IMG/VR virus record: IMGVR_UViG_3300020401_000022
Coordinates: 1-51,376 of that record
Reading direction: 5' to 3' (one strand)
DNA from: a virus
Length of the DNA: 51,376 nucleotides
Below, piece by piece: positions 16,022 to 24,610 of the stretch. Below the pieces are notes generated by a model. The model made no database searches and was not told the DNA's origin. It saw only the letters and a program-made list of their open reading frames with translations. Position numbers and translations under genes: made by a program. Every line of letters starts with the position of its first letter. Position 1 is the stretch's first letter.

Positions 16022-16190
16022 CTGTTTTAGTTTCTTCTTTGTCTGTTTCTGCTACTTCAGGCATAATAAAGTCTTTTGCAATATTTGCCTTCATATCAGC
16101 TAGTTTTTCAAAAGCTTTTTTGTCTAATTTCTCTTTCGCATCAGACTTGAAACCTTGTTCGTCATTTAAAAGTTCTTTAAGTCCACTCAT
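16008..16190 (-). CDS. 67: gp67-like prohead core protein
   Basis: A 60-residue charged peptide: MSGLKELLNDEQGF at the start, KANIAKDFIMPE in the middle and an acidic C-terminus (TDKEETKTDEQS). T4 gp67 (80 residues) shares the layout: a short helix, an IARNFL-like motif and an acidic tail. It also lies between gp20 and gp21 in T4. In T4 gp67 is needed for correct head length and is processed by gp21. The match is by pattern and position, not by strong identity. TATAAATA ends four bases before the ATG. Confidence 0.65.
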   Translation of the reverse strand: MSGLKELLNDEQGFKSDAKEKLDKKAFEKLADMKANIAKDFIMPEVAETDKEETKTDEQS

Positions 16191-16194
16191 AATT

Positions 16195-16202
16195 TATTTA
16201 TA
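16195..16202 (-). promoter_or_regulatory. Late promoter box TATAAATA, offset 5
   Basis: A perfect octamer ending four bases (AATT) before the ATG at 16190. AGGGAG lies immediately upstream of the box, so it would not be on the mRNA if transcription starts at the normal late-promoter distance. Confidence 0.6.
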
Positions 16203-16207
16203 CTCCC

Positions 16208-17197
16208 TTAGCCTCTAATCATATCCATCTCCAGCTGGAGATTTTGTTTTAGTTCTTCTTCAAGCTCATCTTTTTCGCCTTTGCCTTCGTCATAGAGAGC
16301 TTGACCATTTAACTGAACACCACCTGGTAATTCAGTATTCTCATACTTTTTCAAGTTTGAGCCCCACTGCATCTTTAATAATGCTGTAGAATACTTTTTA
16401 ATCCATATATCATTGTAAACATCACCATATATCTCAGGGTCAGTTGCTTCATAACATTCAACTAAGAAGAACTCTCCCTTTTTAGGACGCTTCCAATCAA
16501 TATCCAGGTAAAGTCTATTTTTGGCTTTACTAAATCTAATTGCTGGTGATGTGTTTAATAGGAAATCTATATGCTCAACATACATTTTTTGTATGTAATA
16601 TCCAGTAATACCTGAACCTGCAGCATTACCATAAAATGCATCAAAGTTATTTAAGAAGTATTGGTATTCATAATTGTACATACCAGACTGAGCAAAGCTA
16701 TCTACTTTAGCTACTCTTGATATTTGTATTATATTTTCTGGTACTCTTATTCCTACTTGTCCACCTTCAACTAGAGCATAGGAATCTTTTAGATATAATT
16801 GTTCTTTTTGATAGTTCTTTCTAAATACTTTATTATCTGAATCTAACGGTAAATCACTATCAATTTTTACATAGACATTAAAACCTGTATCTGAGTCAGT
16901 ATTTTTACTTGGATTGTGAAATACTCTAGCACCTTTTTTATATTCTGAATCATGATTGAATACAGGAGCTGTAATGTCTTGGTGGCGTCTTTGATTTTCA
17001 GCTATTACTTTAGCATTTACTTCTAGGACTCTATATGTTCTTTCATTACCGTCATAATGATACTCTTGATACATTTTAACAGCATCATCTATACAGTCTT
17101 CCAATTGGACATCAGACACTTCTACGTTTACAACAGGTGCTCCACACCTACGTAGCATATAATCAGCTAAACTTTGTTTACTTTTCGGTAGTGCCAT
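16208..17197 (-). CDS. 13: gp13 neck protein (head-to-tail connector)
   Basis: A 329-residue homologue of T4 gp13 (309), which with gp14 seals the filled head and joins it to the tail. The N-terminus aligns with T4 gp13 (here LADYMLRRCGAPVVNVEVSD, then CIDDAVKMYQEYHYDG). The C-terminus also aligns (WIKKYSTALLKMQWGSNLKK, then LPGGVQLNGQALYDEG). It contains DSD motifs (NTDSDTGF, KIDSDLPLDSDNKVF). Unusually, it lies next to the portal gene, overlapping gp20 by 20 bases, and is about 26 kb from gp14 and gp15. Confidence 0.93.
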   Translation of the reverse strand: MALPKSKQSLADYMLRRCGAPVVNVEVSDVQLEDCIDDAVKMYQEYHYDGNERTYRVLEVNAKVIAENQRRHQDITAPVFNHDSEYKKGARVFHNPSKNTDSDTGFNVYVKIDSDLPLDSDNKVFRKNYQKEQLYLKDSYALVEGGQVGIRVPENIIQISRVAKVDSFAQSGMYNYEYQYFLNNFDAFYGNAAGSGITGYYIQKMYVEHIDFLLNTSPAIRFSKAKNRLYLDIDWKRPKKGEFFLVECYEATDPEIYGDVYNDIWIKKYSTALLKMQWGSNLKKYENTELPGGVQLNGQALYDEGKGEKDELEEELKQNLQLEMDMIRG

Positions 17198-18710
17198 CTA
17201 TATTTTCCCGTGATTCACTGTACATGTCCATTTGGTCATCTTCAGTATTTATTTGACCTTTATCGATTTCTTTCATTATTTCACGGTCAATCCTAGCAAT
17301 ATCGTCTTCAGACTGAGCTAAGATGATTTTTCGCACATATTCAATAGAGAAATATTTACCTACATATTCAGTAGCATCTCTTAACAGATTCATTCTGTCT
17401 GTTAGTAGTTCTACATCTTTGAGTTCTTTGAAGTGTGTATCTTCTATAAAATCAAAAGTGATGTGGGTTCTCATTTCATCGAATTCTTCTGCAGTACAAA
17501 TGCCTTTTAGTGAACATTGTACTCTTAATATTTCATTAAAGAGTTCACCAAATTGTTTCTTTAACCTTGCAACAAATTTACCAAACTTAAGTTCATCTCT
17601 TGAAATATCAGATGCTCTACCAATTTGGAAAGCTGTATCAGCACCATTTACTCTTGATAGTGGAACGTTAAGAGCTTCATATAATTTGTTTTTAAAGTAT
17701 ATGATATCATCAAGGTCACCCAGATTCTGGCCACCAGGTAGGGTAGTAATCTCTGTTGCTCTTCCGTCTCTTCGTGGTAGCCAGAAATCTTCTAAGACAC
17801 TCATAAATTTACGACTGTCTCTGATAGCACCAGTGACTGGGTCATAATCTATTTTGTTTCTAAATCTATTTTGCATATCTCTAAGATACTGCTCTGCTTT
17901 AATCTTTGGTAGATTACCAACATCAATATAAAATATTCTTCTTTCTGGTGCTCTTGCTATTCTATAAACAATTAAAGAGTCTTCCATAGACCTTAAGTTA
18001 TTGAAAGCTTTTACAGCTTTATCTAAATAACCAATAATCATTCCTTTAGTTTTATCTACTATACCAGATGGACAAAATACTACAGAATCTTTAGATAATT
18101 TAACTGCTGCACCCATGTCACCATCAGGCATGAATTCAAAATGTTCTTCTACATCTTCTAAGAATGGCATACCAAGTTTTACATTTTTAGAATAGATGGG
18201 TTTGATTACTCTTTTCATTTTCAGAGAATCAATTGGTCTTAACTCTTGAATACCATCTTTTGGATTTTTAGAATCGATAATTACTTGATAGTATAGTCTA
18301 CCATCAATATACCAGTTTCTAAAAGTTTCATAAGATTTCTTTTGGAATCTTAATAGTTCTAATGTTTTTTGGAATTCTGTTCTAATCAGTTCTTTAATCC
18401 TGTCATCCATATTCAAATTGTCTAATCTGATAGATACAGGTGCTCTGTCATGCTCAACCACAAAAGCTTCATTGACTATATCATCAATAGCCATGTCAGC
18501 TTCTGGATAAAGTGCTACTTCTCTGTATGTAGATATAAGGGCGTGCTCGGTTCTGGCTTTATCGTCTTGTTCATACGTATAGCCTATACGACCACCAACC
18601 GGTAAATCAGTTCCATCGTCTAACTGAACCGGTACTGGAGAGGGTATTTTAGGTGATTTTTCTGGTGATATTAATTCAAAGCCAAATAAATCTTCTTTTG
18701 TTTCTGCCAT
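17178..18710 (-). CDS. 20: gp20 portal protein
   Basis: A 510-residue T4-type portal, the dodecameric ring at the head vertex through which DNA is packaged (T4 gp20: 524). Recognisable segments are RTEHALISTYREVALYPEAD at about residues 52-71, the NLPKIKAEQYLRDMQNRFRN helix, SRKFMSVLEDFWLPRRDGRA, and LPGGQNLGDLDDIIYFKNKL near residues 320-345. A clear AGGAGA precedes the ATG. The 68-base gap separating it from gp19 holds an AT-rich palindrome but no strong terminator. gp20 lacks the DSD motif common in this phage's tail proteins. Confidence 0.96.
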   Translation of the reverse strand: MAETKEDLFGFELISPEKSPKIPSPVPVQLDDGTDLPVGGRIGYTYEQDDKARTEHALISTYREVALYPEADMAIDDIVNEAFVVEHDRAPVSIRLDNLNMDDRIKELIRTEFQKTLELLRFQKKSYETFRNWYIDGRLYYQVIIDSKNPKDGIQELRPIDSLKMKRVIKPIYSKNVKLGMPFLEDVEEHFEFMPDGDMGAAVKLSKDSVVFCPSGIVDKTKGMIIGYLDKAVKAFNNLRSMEDSLIVYRIARAPERRIFYIDVGNLPKIKAEQYLRDMQNRFRNKIDYDPVTGAIRDSRKFMSVLEDFWLPRRDGRATEITTLPGGQNLGDLDDIIYFKNKLYEALNVPLSRVNGADTAFQIGRASDISRDELKFGKFVARLKKQFGELFNEILRVQCSLKGICTAEEFDEMRTHITFDFIEDTHFKELKDVELLTDRMNLLRDATEYVGKYFSIEYVRKIILAQSEDDIARIDREIMKEIDKGQINTEDDQMDMYSESRENIDGTTEK

Positions 18711-18778
18711 GTTTCTCCTAACACTGTTTTTTCATAATATGCCGCTTTAGTATTATACTAAAACGTACGCAATAATTC

Positions 18779-19345
18779 TTAACCGACGTTGTCGGTAGTG
18801 TTCGAAGTCCAGAATTGATATCTGATAGTTGCAGAGAACTCTGATATTGTATCGGCTGTGTCAAAAGATACATCAATTGGATCGATTGTAGTTGGGAAAC
18901 AACCACGTAGAACTATTGATTTATTTACTTCACCATCTTTGCCGATTTGCTCGACAGTCCAATCTTGAACAAAAGAAGCAAAATCAGTAGCATCAATTCC
19001 GCCCGCCGAAGTATTACCAACATGCGTATTAATATTATTACTCCATGATTCCATTGCATTTCTAATAGCAAAGTTATTATCGTTAATCACGGTTATCGTC
19101 CAAGGTTGAAATTTTCTATCACCTGGTAGATATAATTCTCTTCCACGGTATGGAACCATAATTTCAGTAAGTTCAGAACCAGGTAATTGTGCTGTTTTAA
19201 TCATGAATGAACCAAGTTGTACTAGTCCAAGTCCAGTTGAATCTGTATTTGTGACTCCAGCTGGAAATTGAGGTATTACTCTAAATTGGTTGGCTCTTGC
19301 GCCTCCACCGATTAAAGCTGCTTTAAAATCATCTATTCTTGCCAT
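18779..19345 (-). CDS. 19: gp19 tail tube protein
   Basis: A 188-residue protein forming the inner tail tube (T4 gp19: 163). PGDRKFQPWTITVINDNNFA followed by RNAMESWSNNI (about residues 74-105) is the family hallmark. GCFPTTIDPIDVSFDTADTI near residue 150 matches the C-terminal strand pair of T4 gp19. It starts 4 bases after the gp18 stop with AGGAG as Shine-Dalgarno, so sheath and tube are co-transcribed. Confidence 0.95.
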   Translation of the reverse strand: MARIDDFKAALIGGGARANQFRVIPQFPAGVTNTDSTGLGLVQLGSFMIKTAQLPGSELTEIMVPYRGRELYLPGDRKFQPWTITVINDNNFAIRNAMESWSNNINTHVGNTSAGGIDATDFASFVQDWTVEQIGKDGEVNKSIVLRGCFPTTIDPIDVSFDTADTISEFSATIRYQFWTSNTTDNVG

Positions 19346-19348
19346 TTA

Positions 19349-21142
19349 TTATGCTCCTGCTACCTCTTCAAAACTAACTCCACTTCGTACTGCTACAAAG
19401 TTAAGTGTAATGAAGTTAATTGAACGATTCGGTTTGATGTATATATCAGCCACGAATCTGTTTCCATCGATTACTGCAGCCGTGTTGTTTGAAGCATCAC
19501 AGACTACTTTAAAGTCTGTCATTCCTCTCCTTGACTTAACATCAGCCAAGAACGGCTCTACTGCGGCTACAAAATTTGCTCTTGTAAAGTCATCATTAAA
19601 TTCAAACAATTGGAACTTAGCAGCTGTAGCAATTGCTTTTTCTAAGACAATGAATAACCTTCTAACATTAATTCTATCAAATGCTGATGGTTTGCTAAGA
19701 GCTGTTTTATCACCAAATAGTAATGTACCCTGTCCTTTAAATGTTACGACTGGGTTAACTCTTGATTTGTAAAGCTCATCTCTTTCAGCTTGTGATGGAT
19801 TGAAATGTAATTTAACTACGTTTTTGTAGAATCCTCTATTCAAACCAGCTGGTGAGAACCAAGCATCATTTGTAAATTCTGCTCTTGCTGTGACTCCTGC
19901 AGTATCTGGATTTAAAGGCATATTAAAGAACTCGTCATTATATCTATCATATTGACGTTTCCAACCTGAATCAAATACACCGTAAGAGTTTGAATTCCAA
20001 TCTGAGAAGTAATCAACTATTTTTCTAGCTGATGGACTGTTTACAGCCACTGTTTCTGACGGTGACATAAATGCCATTGCATCTTTTCTTTCTTTTGCAC
20101 CAGCCATTACATATTTACCGACTGTAGTGCTATGTTCACCAGTAATTAGTAAGTTTACATCTTCAGTTTCAGCATCTAGTAGCTTATCATAAGCTGCTTG
20201 TAATGCACCATCTGTGACAGCTGAACCATCATTACCATTCTTAAGCTGTGCTTTATAGATTGGTGTACCTGAAGAATCTGATGGTAAATCTGAATCATAA
20301 GTTCTTTTCAATGTAGCAAATGAACCTCTTGCGATACTTGTAATTGTAGCACCTGGTGTATAGTTTGCTCCACCAGCTCCTGTTGCATTTGTTCCAAAGT
20401 TATTTACTAAGTAAATCCATTCTGATTGTTCGTTAATTTTATTTACAAAGTAGTTATTAGCATTGTTTCCATCTTTACTGTTTGCAGCTTTAGATAGGAA
20501 AGGATAAGTTTCTAATACTTCGTGAGTAGTTCCAGTTGGTCTGTCATTTAGTGTGTAGACCATAACGTGAACTTCATCTCTTAAATCTGAGTCATAAGTT
20601 TTTGCCCAGTCTGATGTGCCTGGTACTGAGTCAAAGTAATCTCTTAATTTAACTGAACCAAATACGTTTGTTGTGTTGTAAGTATCTGAATCCAATGCAC
20701 TATCTACAATTAGTACACCAATATCATTACCTAAACTACCTGGGAATCTTGCGTATACTGTAGATGTTAAACCTGAGATGTCTGATGTAAAGTCTGTTTC
20801 GTTTTGTATGTTTGCATCTGAATCAACTGCATTATCGGAGTCACCCATTGAAGCGTTTAAAGCTCCAGTTGCAGCTGCACGAACTACTTTACAAGCATTT
20901 GCATAAGATAAGAAATTAGCTGCTGCATACCAGTCATCTCTGACGTATCCAGCATTAGTTCCTTTTCTTGGAAATCCGTGTTTGTTTAATAAATCTTGCT
21001 CTGAAGATATAAGTGTGACTTCATTTACAGGACCCCACTCAAAACGTCCTGCAAAACCTCCGATCGACGTAGCGACGGCTGGTACGATATTTGTAAGGTC
21101 TGTTTCTTTGACCTGTACTCCTGGGCTTACTAGAAATGCCAT
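19349..21142 (-). CDS. 18: gp18 contractile tail sheath protein
   Basis: A 597-residue sheath subunit (T4 gp18: 659). The N-terminus (FLVSPGVQVKETDLTNIVPA, then SIGGFAGRFEWGP) and C-terminus (KPSAFDRINVRRLFIVLEKA, then FVADIYIKPNRSINFITLNF) are diagnostic. The middle carries five DSD-type motifs in the surface-exposed variable domain. A strong AAGGAG lies 8 bases before the ATG and two late-promoter boxes lie upstream, as fits a highly expressed gene. Confidence 0.96.
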   Translation of the reverse strand: MAFLVSPGVQVKETDLTNIVPAVATSIGGFAGRFEWGPVNEVTLISSEQDLLNKHGFPRKGTNAGYVRDDWYAAANFLSYANACKVVRAAATGALNASMGDSDNAVDSDANIQNETDFTSDISGLTSTVYARFPGSLGNDIGVLIVDSALDSDTYNTTNVFGSVKLRDYFDSVPGTSDWAKTYDSDLRDEVHVMVYTLNDRPTGTTHEVLETYPFLSKAANSKDGNNANNYFVNKINEQSEWIYLVNNFGTNATGAGGANYTPGATITSIARGSFATLKRTYDSDLPSDSSGTPIYKAQLKNGNDGSAVTDGALQAAYDKLLDAETEDVNLLITGEHSTTVGKYVMAGAKERKDAMAFMSPSETVAVNSPSARKIVDYFSDWNSNSYGVFDSGWKRQYDRYNDEFFNMPLNPDTAGVTARAEFTNDAWFSPAGLNRGFYKNVVKLHFNPSQAERDELYKSRVNPVVTFKGQGTLLFGDKTALSKPSAFDRINVRRLFIVLEKAIATAAKFQLFEFNDDFTRANFVAAVEPFLADVKSRRGMTDFKVVCDASNNTAAVIDGNRFVADIYIKPNRSINFITLNFVAVRSGVSFEEVAGA

Positions 21143-21173
21143 GTATGTGACTCCTTAAGAATTCTTTATAGTT

Positions 21174-21181
21174 TATTTATT
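21174..21181 (-). promoter_or_regulatory. Late-promoter-like box AATAAATA before gp18
   Basis: Lies 32 bases upstream of the gp18 ATG, giving a conventional leader that carries the AAGGAG site. Confidence 0.5.
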
Positions 21182-21228
21182 TTTTAACAATCTACTGAGG
21201 TTGTTTTTTCACAGTCCCTCTACACTTC

Positions 21229-21236
21229 TATTTATA
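21229..21236 (-). promoter_or_regulatory. Late promoter box TATAAATA before gp18
   Basis: A perfect T4 late octamer in the 105-base gp17-gp18 gap, about 87 bases before the gp18 ATG. Together with the nearer AATAAATA it suggests two start sites for the sheath/tube operon. Confidence 0.6.
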
Positions 21237-21247
21237 ATTGTCAATCA

Positions 21248-23089
21248 TTAGAAATTTGGGTCAAAATTCTGATATACCTTGTCAAACCATTCAGGTTTTT
21301 CATCTTCTTCAGTATTGATCGGAGTCCATAAATCACCAGATTGGTCTTTTTCTCCTATGTATGTATCATTTTCTGACAACCAACCTATTGGCATATCATC
21401 TTTGTCTTCTAATTGGTCTTTGTACATTATTCGAGAAGCATTTAGTTCAGTTAATTCTTTCCAATGTTCACAACCAGTTGCCCACCCAAACAATACCAAA
21501 CACATGACTAAGTCATCATTTGTACCTGGTTCTGCTGCAAAGGATGCACCAGATTCACCTTTTCTTACAAAAGTTGTGAGTTCTACATATATATCATAGT
21601 CTTCTACAATTAGTTTATCAGCTTCTATCAATGATTTTACATTAGAACAACCACTAGTTTTGACAGAATGTGATGTAGTCACACCTAATTTTGCACTTGG
21701 TCCTCCACCTAATTGGTGTCCAGCTCTACCTTTTGATGATGACCTCAATAAATTTTCATAACTGAGTTCAAAATGTAAGTCATTTAACACTTGTGCACCT
21801 AAGTCATTTGCCTCTACTAAAACATGTGCATCATTAAAATGTTTACCTACATTAGATATGAATTGTGGTAGTACCATTGGTGATATTTCGTTTGACCTAA
21901 ATTTGGCCACTGCTTTATATGGTACAGTTGTAATATCAAATACTACAAATGCTGAATAGTCTAATCTAATACCTCTTGCCGTATCACATACAAGAATATA
22001 TTTGTGTCCTTGTTTTGGTTCTTCATGATAGTCTACATCTTCAAATGTTTTTATAGGTTCTACATAAGACATATTTTGTAATTTAGTAGGTGATATCAAA
22101 GTATTACTTGAACCAATAAATTGACATTCAAACTCTTGTCTGAACTGGTCTTCGGATGTGTTAGCAATTTGTTCTTCTTTCCAATTCTCATCTCTACCTG
22201 GTACATCCCACCAGTTTATTTCAATAGGATTAAATTGTGACCTTCTTGCTGTAGCTTCAGTCCACATTTTATAGAAATGGTTCATACCTCTTGGTGTAGA
22301 TACAACTATCATTTTTGTATCTGAACCAGATGAAATTGTAGGATAAACTGAACGGAAAAAGTCTTCAGCATCATTTGGTGGTACAAATGCAAACTCATCT
22401 AGGAATAATAAAGAGAATGACATACCCCTAGCAGCTGAACCAGATGATGATGTTGCTATTACTTTACTACCATTCTCTAATGATATTGACCTTTTATTCC
22501 AAGTAATAACACCTTGTTGTAGCCAATACGGTAAATTTTCATATGACAATTGTAATCTACCTAAAATCTCTTGTGCTAATTCACCTTTGTTTGCTAGTAT
22601 ACCAACAGTTTTACCTGGATTAAAAAGTAAGAACCATAAGATATATGCGACACTTGTGGTTGACTTACCACACTGTCTTGGTAATTTAGCTATGTTAAAT
22701 CTGTTTTGATGAAAAGACGATAACATTTCTCTTTGAAAGTCATATAGTGTAAATGGTATTTCACCAAAGTCTACTGACATGATTTTCATATAAGACTCTG
22801 CAAAGTATACTGGGTCTTCCATACACTTCTTATATTCTCTTAATTGTTCTGGTGTGTATTCTAGACTTTGATAACCTGCTTTAATATTTGGATTACCAAC
22901 ATAGTGAGAAGCTTTTGGGTCATTCTCAAATAACTCAGGTCTTGTTTCTCTTGTTGGTGTTTCTTTATATTTTCTATTTTCAGCAAGAAATGCTAATAAG
23001 TCTTTTTTAGACTCGAAAAAATGGTCACCGAACTGTTTCCAGCCATCATGAAGCTTTGAGTCGTACTCCTTATCACTAATATAGTTCAT
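21248..23089 (-). CDS. 17: gp17 large terminase subunit
   Basis: A 613-residue DNA-packaging motor (T4 gp17: 610). The ATPase domain has Walker A LPRQCGKST (about 136-144) and Walker B LLFLDEFAF with Asp231/Glu232, then VVSTPRG as a coupling motif. The nuclease domain has the catalytic Asp in VCDTARG (Asp369) and a C-terminal acidic NDDLVMCLVLFGW. It starts 4 bases after the gp16 stop, the usual small/large terminase order. Confidence 0.97.
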   Translation of the reverse strand: MNYISDKEYDSKLHDGWKQFGDHFFESKKDLLAFLAENRKYKETPTRETRPELFENDPKASHYVGNPNIKAGYQSLEYTPEQLREYKKCMEDPVYFAESYMKIMSVDFGEIPFTLYDFQREMLSSFHQNRFNIAKLPRQCGKSTTSVAYILWFLLFNPGKTVGILANKGELAQEILGRLQLSYENLPYWLQQGVITWNKRSISLENGSKVIATSSSGSAARGMSFSLLFLDEFAFVPPNDAEDFFRSVYPTISSGSDTKMIVVSTPRGMNHFYKMWTEATARRSQFNPIEINWWDVPGRDENWKEEQIANTSEDQFRQEFECQFIGSSNTLISPTKLQNMSYVEPIKTFEDVDYHEEPKQGHKYILVCDTARGIRLDYSAFVVFDITTVPYKAVAKFRSNEISPMVLPQFISNVGKHFNDAHVLVEANDLGAQVLNDLHFELSYENLLRSSSKGRAGHQLGGGPSAKLGVTTSHSVKTSGCSNVKSLIEADKLIVEDYDIYVELTTFVRKGESGASFAAEPGTNDDLVMCLVLFGWATGCEHWKELTELNASRIMYKDQLEDKDDMPIGWLSENDTYIGEKDQSGDLWTPINTEEDEKPEWFDKVYQNFDPNF

Positions 23090-23093
23090 AGGA

Positions 23094-23471
23094 TTACTCT
23101 TTGCCTAATAACTCTAACAAATCTTTCGTGTTTAGTTTTACGTTGAGATTGTTATTTGTCACATTGCTATCTTTTGTGCCGCCTTTATTAATACGTTCCA
23201 CACGGATGTGATGGTCCATAAGTTGGCCTGCAATATTACCTAGCGTTTGTGCCGTATTAGATGCCACTTCAATGGCTCGCGGGTGCTCGGACTCCTGCGC
23301 GAGTTGAACAGCACTATCAAGTACGTCTTGAAGTCTCTCGCTTGCAGCGTACAGGACTTCCCTGGCATACTCGTAGTCATCTTGACGATGTTGTACTAAT
23401 TTGGCTACTTGACCTTTGGTATCTTTGACCTCGGTATCTAGTTCAGTTAGTTGTTTATCATCTTTTTCCAT
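23094..23471 (-). CDS. 16: gp16 small terminase subunit
   Basis: A 125-residue helical protein that recognises DNA and regulates gp17 (T4 gp16: 164). Two long helices are visible: EYAREVLYAASERLQDVLDS and AIEVASNTAQTLGNIAGQLM with HHIRVERI, which form the coiled-coil oligomerisation core in this family. Position directly before gp17 supports the call. The DNA of this gene has noticeably more G/C-ending codons than its neighbours. TATAAATA ends four bases before the ATG and no Shine-Dalgarno is present. Confidence 0.88.
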   Translation of the reverse strand: MEKDDKQLTELDTEVKDTKGQVAKLVQHRQDDYEYAREVLYAASERLQDVLDSAVQLAQESEHPRAIEVASNTAQTLGNIAGQLMDHHIRVERINKGGTKDSNVTNNNLNVKLNTKDLLELLGKE

Positions 23472-23475
23472 ACTC

Positions 23476-23483
23476 TATTTATA
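23476..23483 (-). promoter_or_regulatory. Late promoter box TATAAATA for gp16, offset 5
   Basis: A perfect octamer ending four bases (GAGT) before the gp16 ATG at 23471. It is one base away from an opposing box for the divergent plus-strand gene. Confidence 0.65.
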
Positions 23484-23484
23484 G

Positions 23485-23492
23485 TATAAGTA
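23485..23492 (+). promoter_or_regulatory. Late-promoter-like box TATAAGTA for the divergent oxygenase gene, offset 5
   Basis: TATAAGTA (one mismatch to TATAAATA) ends four bases (TAAT) before the plus-strand ATG at 23497. It mirrors the gp16 box. Confidence 0.5.
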
Positions 23493-23496
23493 TAAT

Positions 23497-24075
23497 ATGA
23501 ATAAGGATGATTTTGTAATTGAATTACCAGACTTTCAATTTGATAAAGATAGATTGATAGAGTTTATGAATTCAGATGTACTAGGTGAGTGGAGAGAACT
23601 AAACCATTTTCCTATGAAAGGGCTAAGTAATGAATTTAATCTTGGGAGCACTTTTCTTATGGAAGGTGGTGGTTATTTGTTAAAAGAACTAGAAACAAAA
23701 CACGTTGAATATGTACGTCATATATATGATAGAGTAAATCCTAACATATTACTATGGGCTCAAATGGCTTTAAGACCGGCAAACTTTTTAAGATATCCAC
23801 CCTATATGAAATTAGCAAAACACAAAGATAGATTAAGAACAGGTAGTATTCACTTTCCATTAGGACCAGGTGAACCTACTAATTTTTATGATGATGACTA
23901 CAATTTAATATATCAACATGAACATAATGGTAATCCAGTTATTATGCACACTCACAAATACTTTCATGGTGTGGATAATAAAGAAAAAGAAAGATATTGT
24001 TTTCAAATTACACTAAAACATCCTTGGGAATTATTACATGAATGGAATGCGAATGGAACTCTCTATAAAAGTTGA
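23497..24075 (+). CDS. 2-oxoglutarate/Fe(II) oxygenase-like protein 1
   Basis: A 192-residue protein with a plausible facial triad: His109 and Asp111 (KLAKHKDRLRTGSIHFPLG), distal His157 (KYFHGVDNKEKERY), and Arg166 to bind 2-oxoglutarate. Spacing fits the aspartyl/asparaginyl beta-hydroxylase or prolyl-hydroxylase-like families often seen in marine phages. Substrate unknown. First gene of the plus-strand cassette, only 25 bases from the divergent gp16 ATG. Its end overlaps the next frame by 38 bases. Confidence 0.65.
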   Translation: MNKDDFVIELPDFQFDKDRLIEFMNSDVLGEWRELNHFPMKGLSNEFNLGSTFLMEGGGYLLKELETKHVEYVRHIYDRVNPNILLWAQMALRPANFLRYPPYMKLAKHKDRLRTGSIHFPLGPGEPTNFYDDDYNLIYQHEHNGNPVIMHTHKYFHGVDNKEKERYCFQITLKHPWELLHEWNANGTLYKS

Positions 24076-24610
24076 ATCAGTAGACCCTGCTCAAATGAAC
24101 TCTATACAAATGTTAGAGTTATTTGAATTTTGTTCAGAAGCAGCAGAAGAAGATTTACCACCTGCTAAAAATATGGAAGTTGAAGATTATGAAAATAAGC
24201 CAGAAACTTTACTACACAAATTGTGGGTATCTAAAGAATATGACAGATTATTTTTAGGTTGGCACGGTGAAAGATTAGTAGGTATATCAGCTTGTTATAA
24301 GTTAAATAATAAAGTTATGATATGTGGCTGCCGTTCTTGGACTGTACCAGATATGAGAACTAAATATGTTCATGGTAATCATATATTCCCTGAACAGTTT
24401 AAATATGCCAAGAAAAAAGGATGCCATGCGGCTTGGTTTACATTTAATGATTACAATGTATGGCTATATAAATTTTTAAAAAGAATTAGTGAAGGTAAAG
24501 CTACTGCATTTGGTATGAAAAACTCAGATACATATAAGGACCTTAAATTTTTAAAAGGTCCAATGTTAGTTAAAAACACACTGCAACAAGTAGCAATAAA
24601 AGTATTATGA
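24038..24610 (+). CDS. Hypothetical protein, possible GNAT-like fold (copy 1)
   Basis: A 190-residue protein with the beta-hairpin plus helix rhythm of N-acetyltransferases: RLFLGWHGERLVGISACYKL, then FKYAKKKGCHAAWFTFNDYN. A clear acetyl-CoA loop (Q/RxxGxG/A) is not visible, so the fold call is tentative. It resembles the plus-strand genes at 28.2 and 28.9 kb in length and context. Several ATGs lie close together; the one at 24053 would reduce the overlap with the upstream gene. It overlaps the next gene by 4 bases (ATGA). Confidence 0.6.
   Translation: MNGMRMELSIKVESVDPAQMNSIQMLELFEFCSEAAEEDLPPAKNMEVEDYENKPETLLHKLWVSKEYDRLFLGWHGERLVGISACYKLNNKVMICGCRSWTVPDMRTKYVHGNHIFPEQFKYAKKKGCHAAWFTFNDYNVWLYKFLKRISEGKATAFGMKNSDTYKDLKFLKGPMLVKNTLQQVAIKVL

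Noticed and set aside
18746-18762. AT-rich palindrome between gp19 and gp20 as a terminator
   Set aside because: Only about six A/T-dominated base pairs with a five-base loop and no following T-run on the transcribed strand.
21186-21205. Hairpin AACAATC-TACTGA-GGTTGTT between gp17 and gp18
   Set aside because: The T-run lies on the plus-strand side, but all genes here read minus, so it is not a useful terminator.
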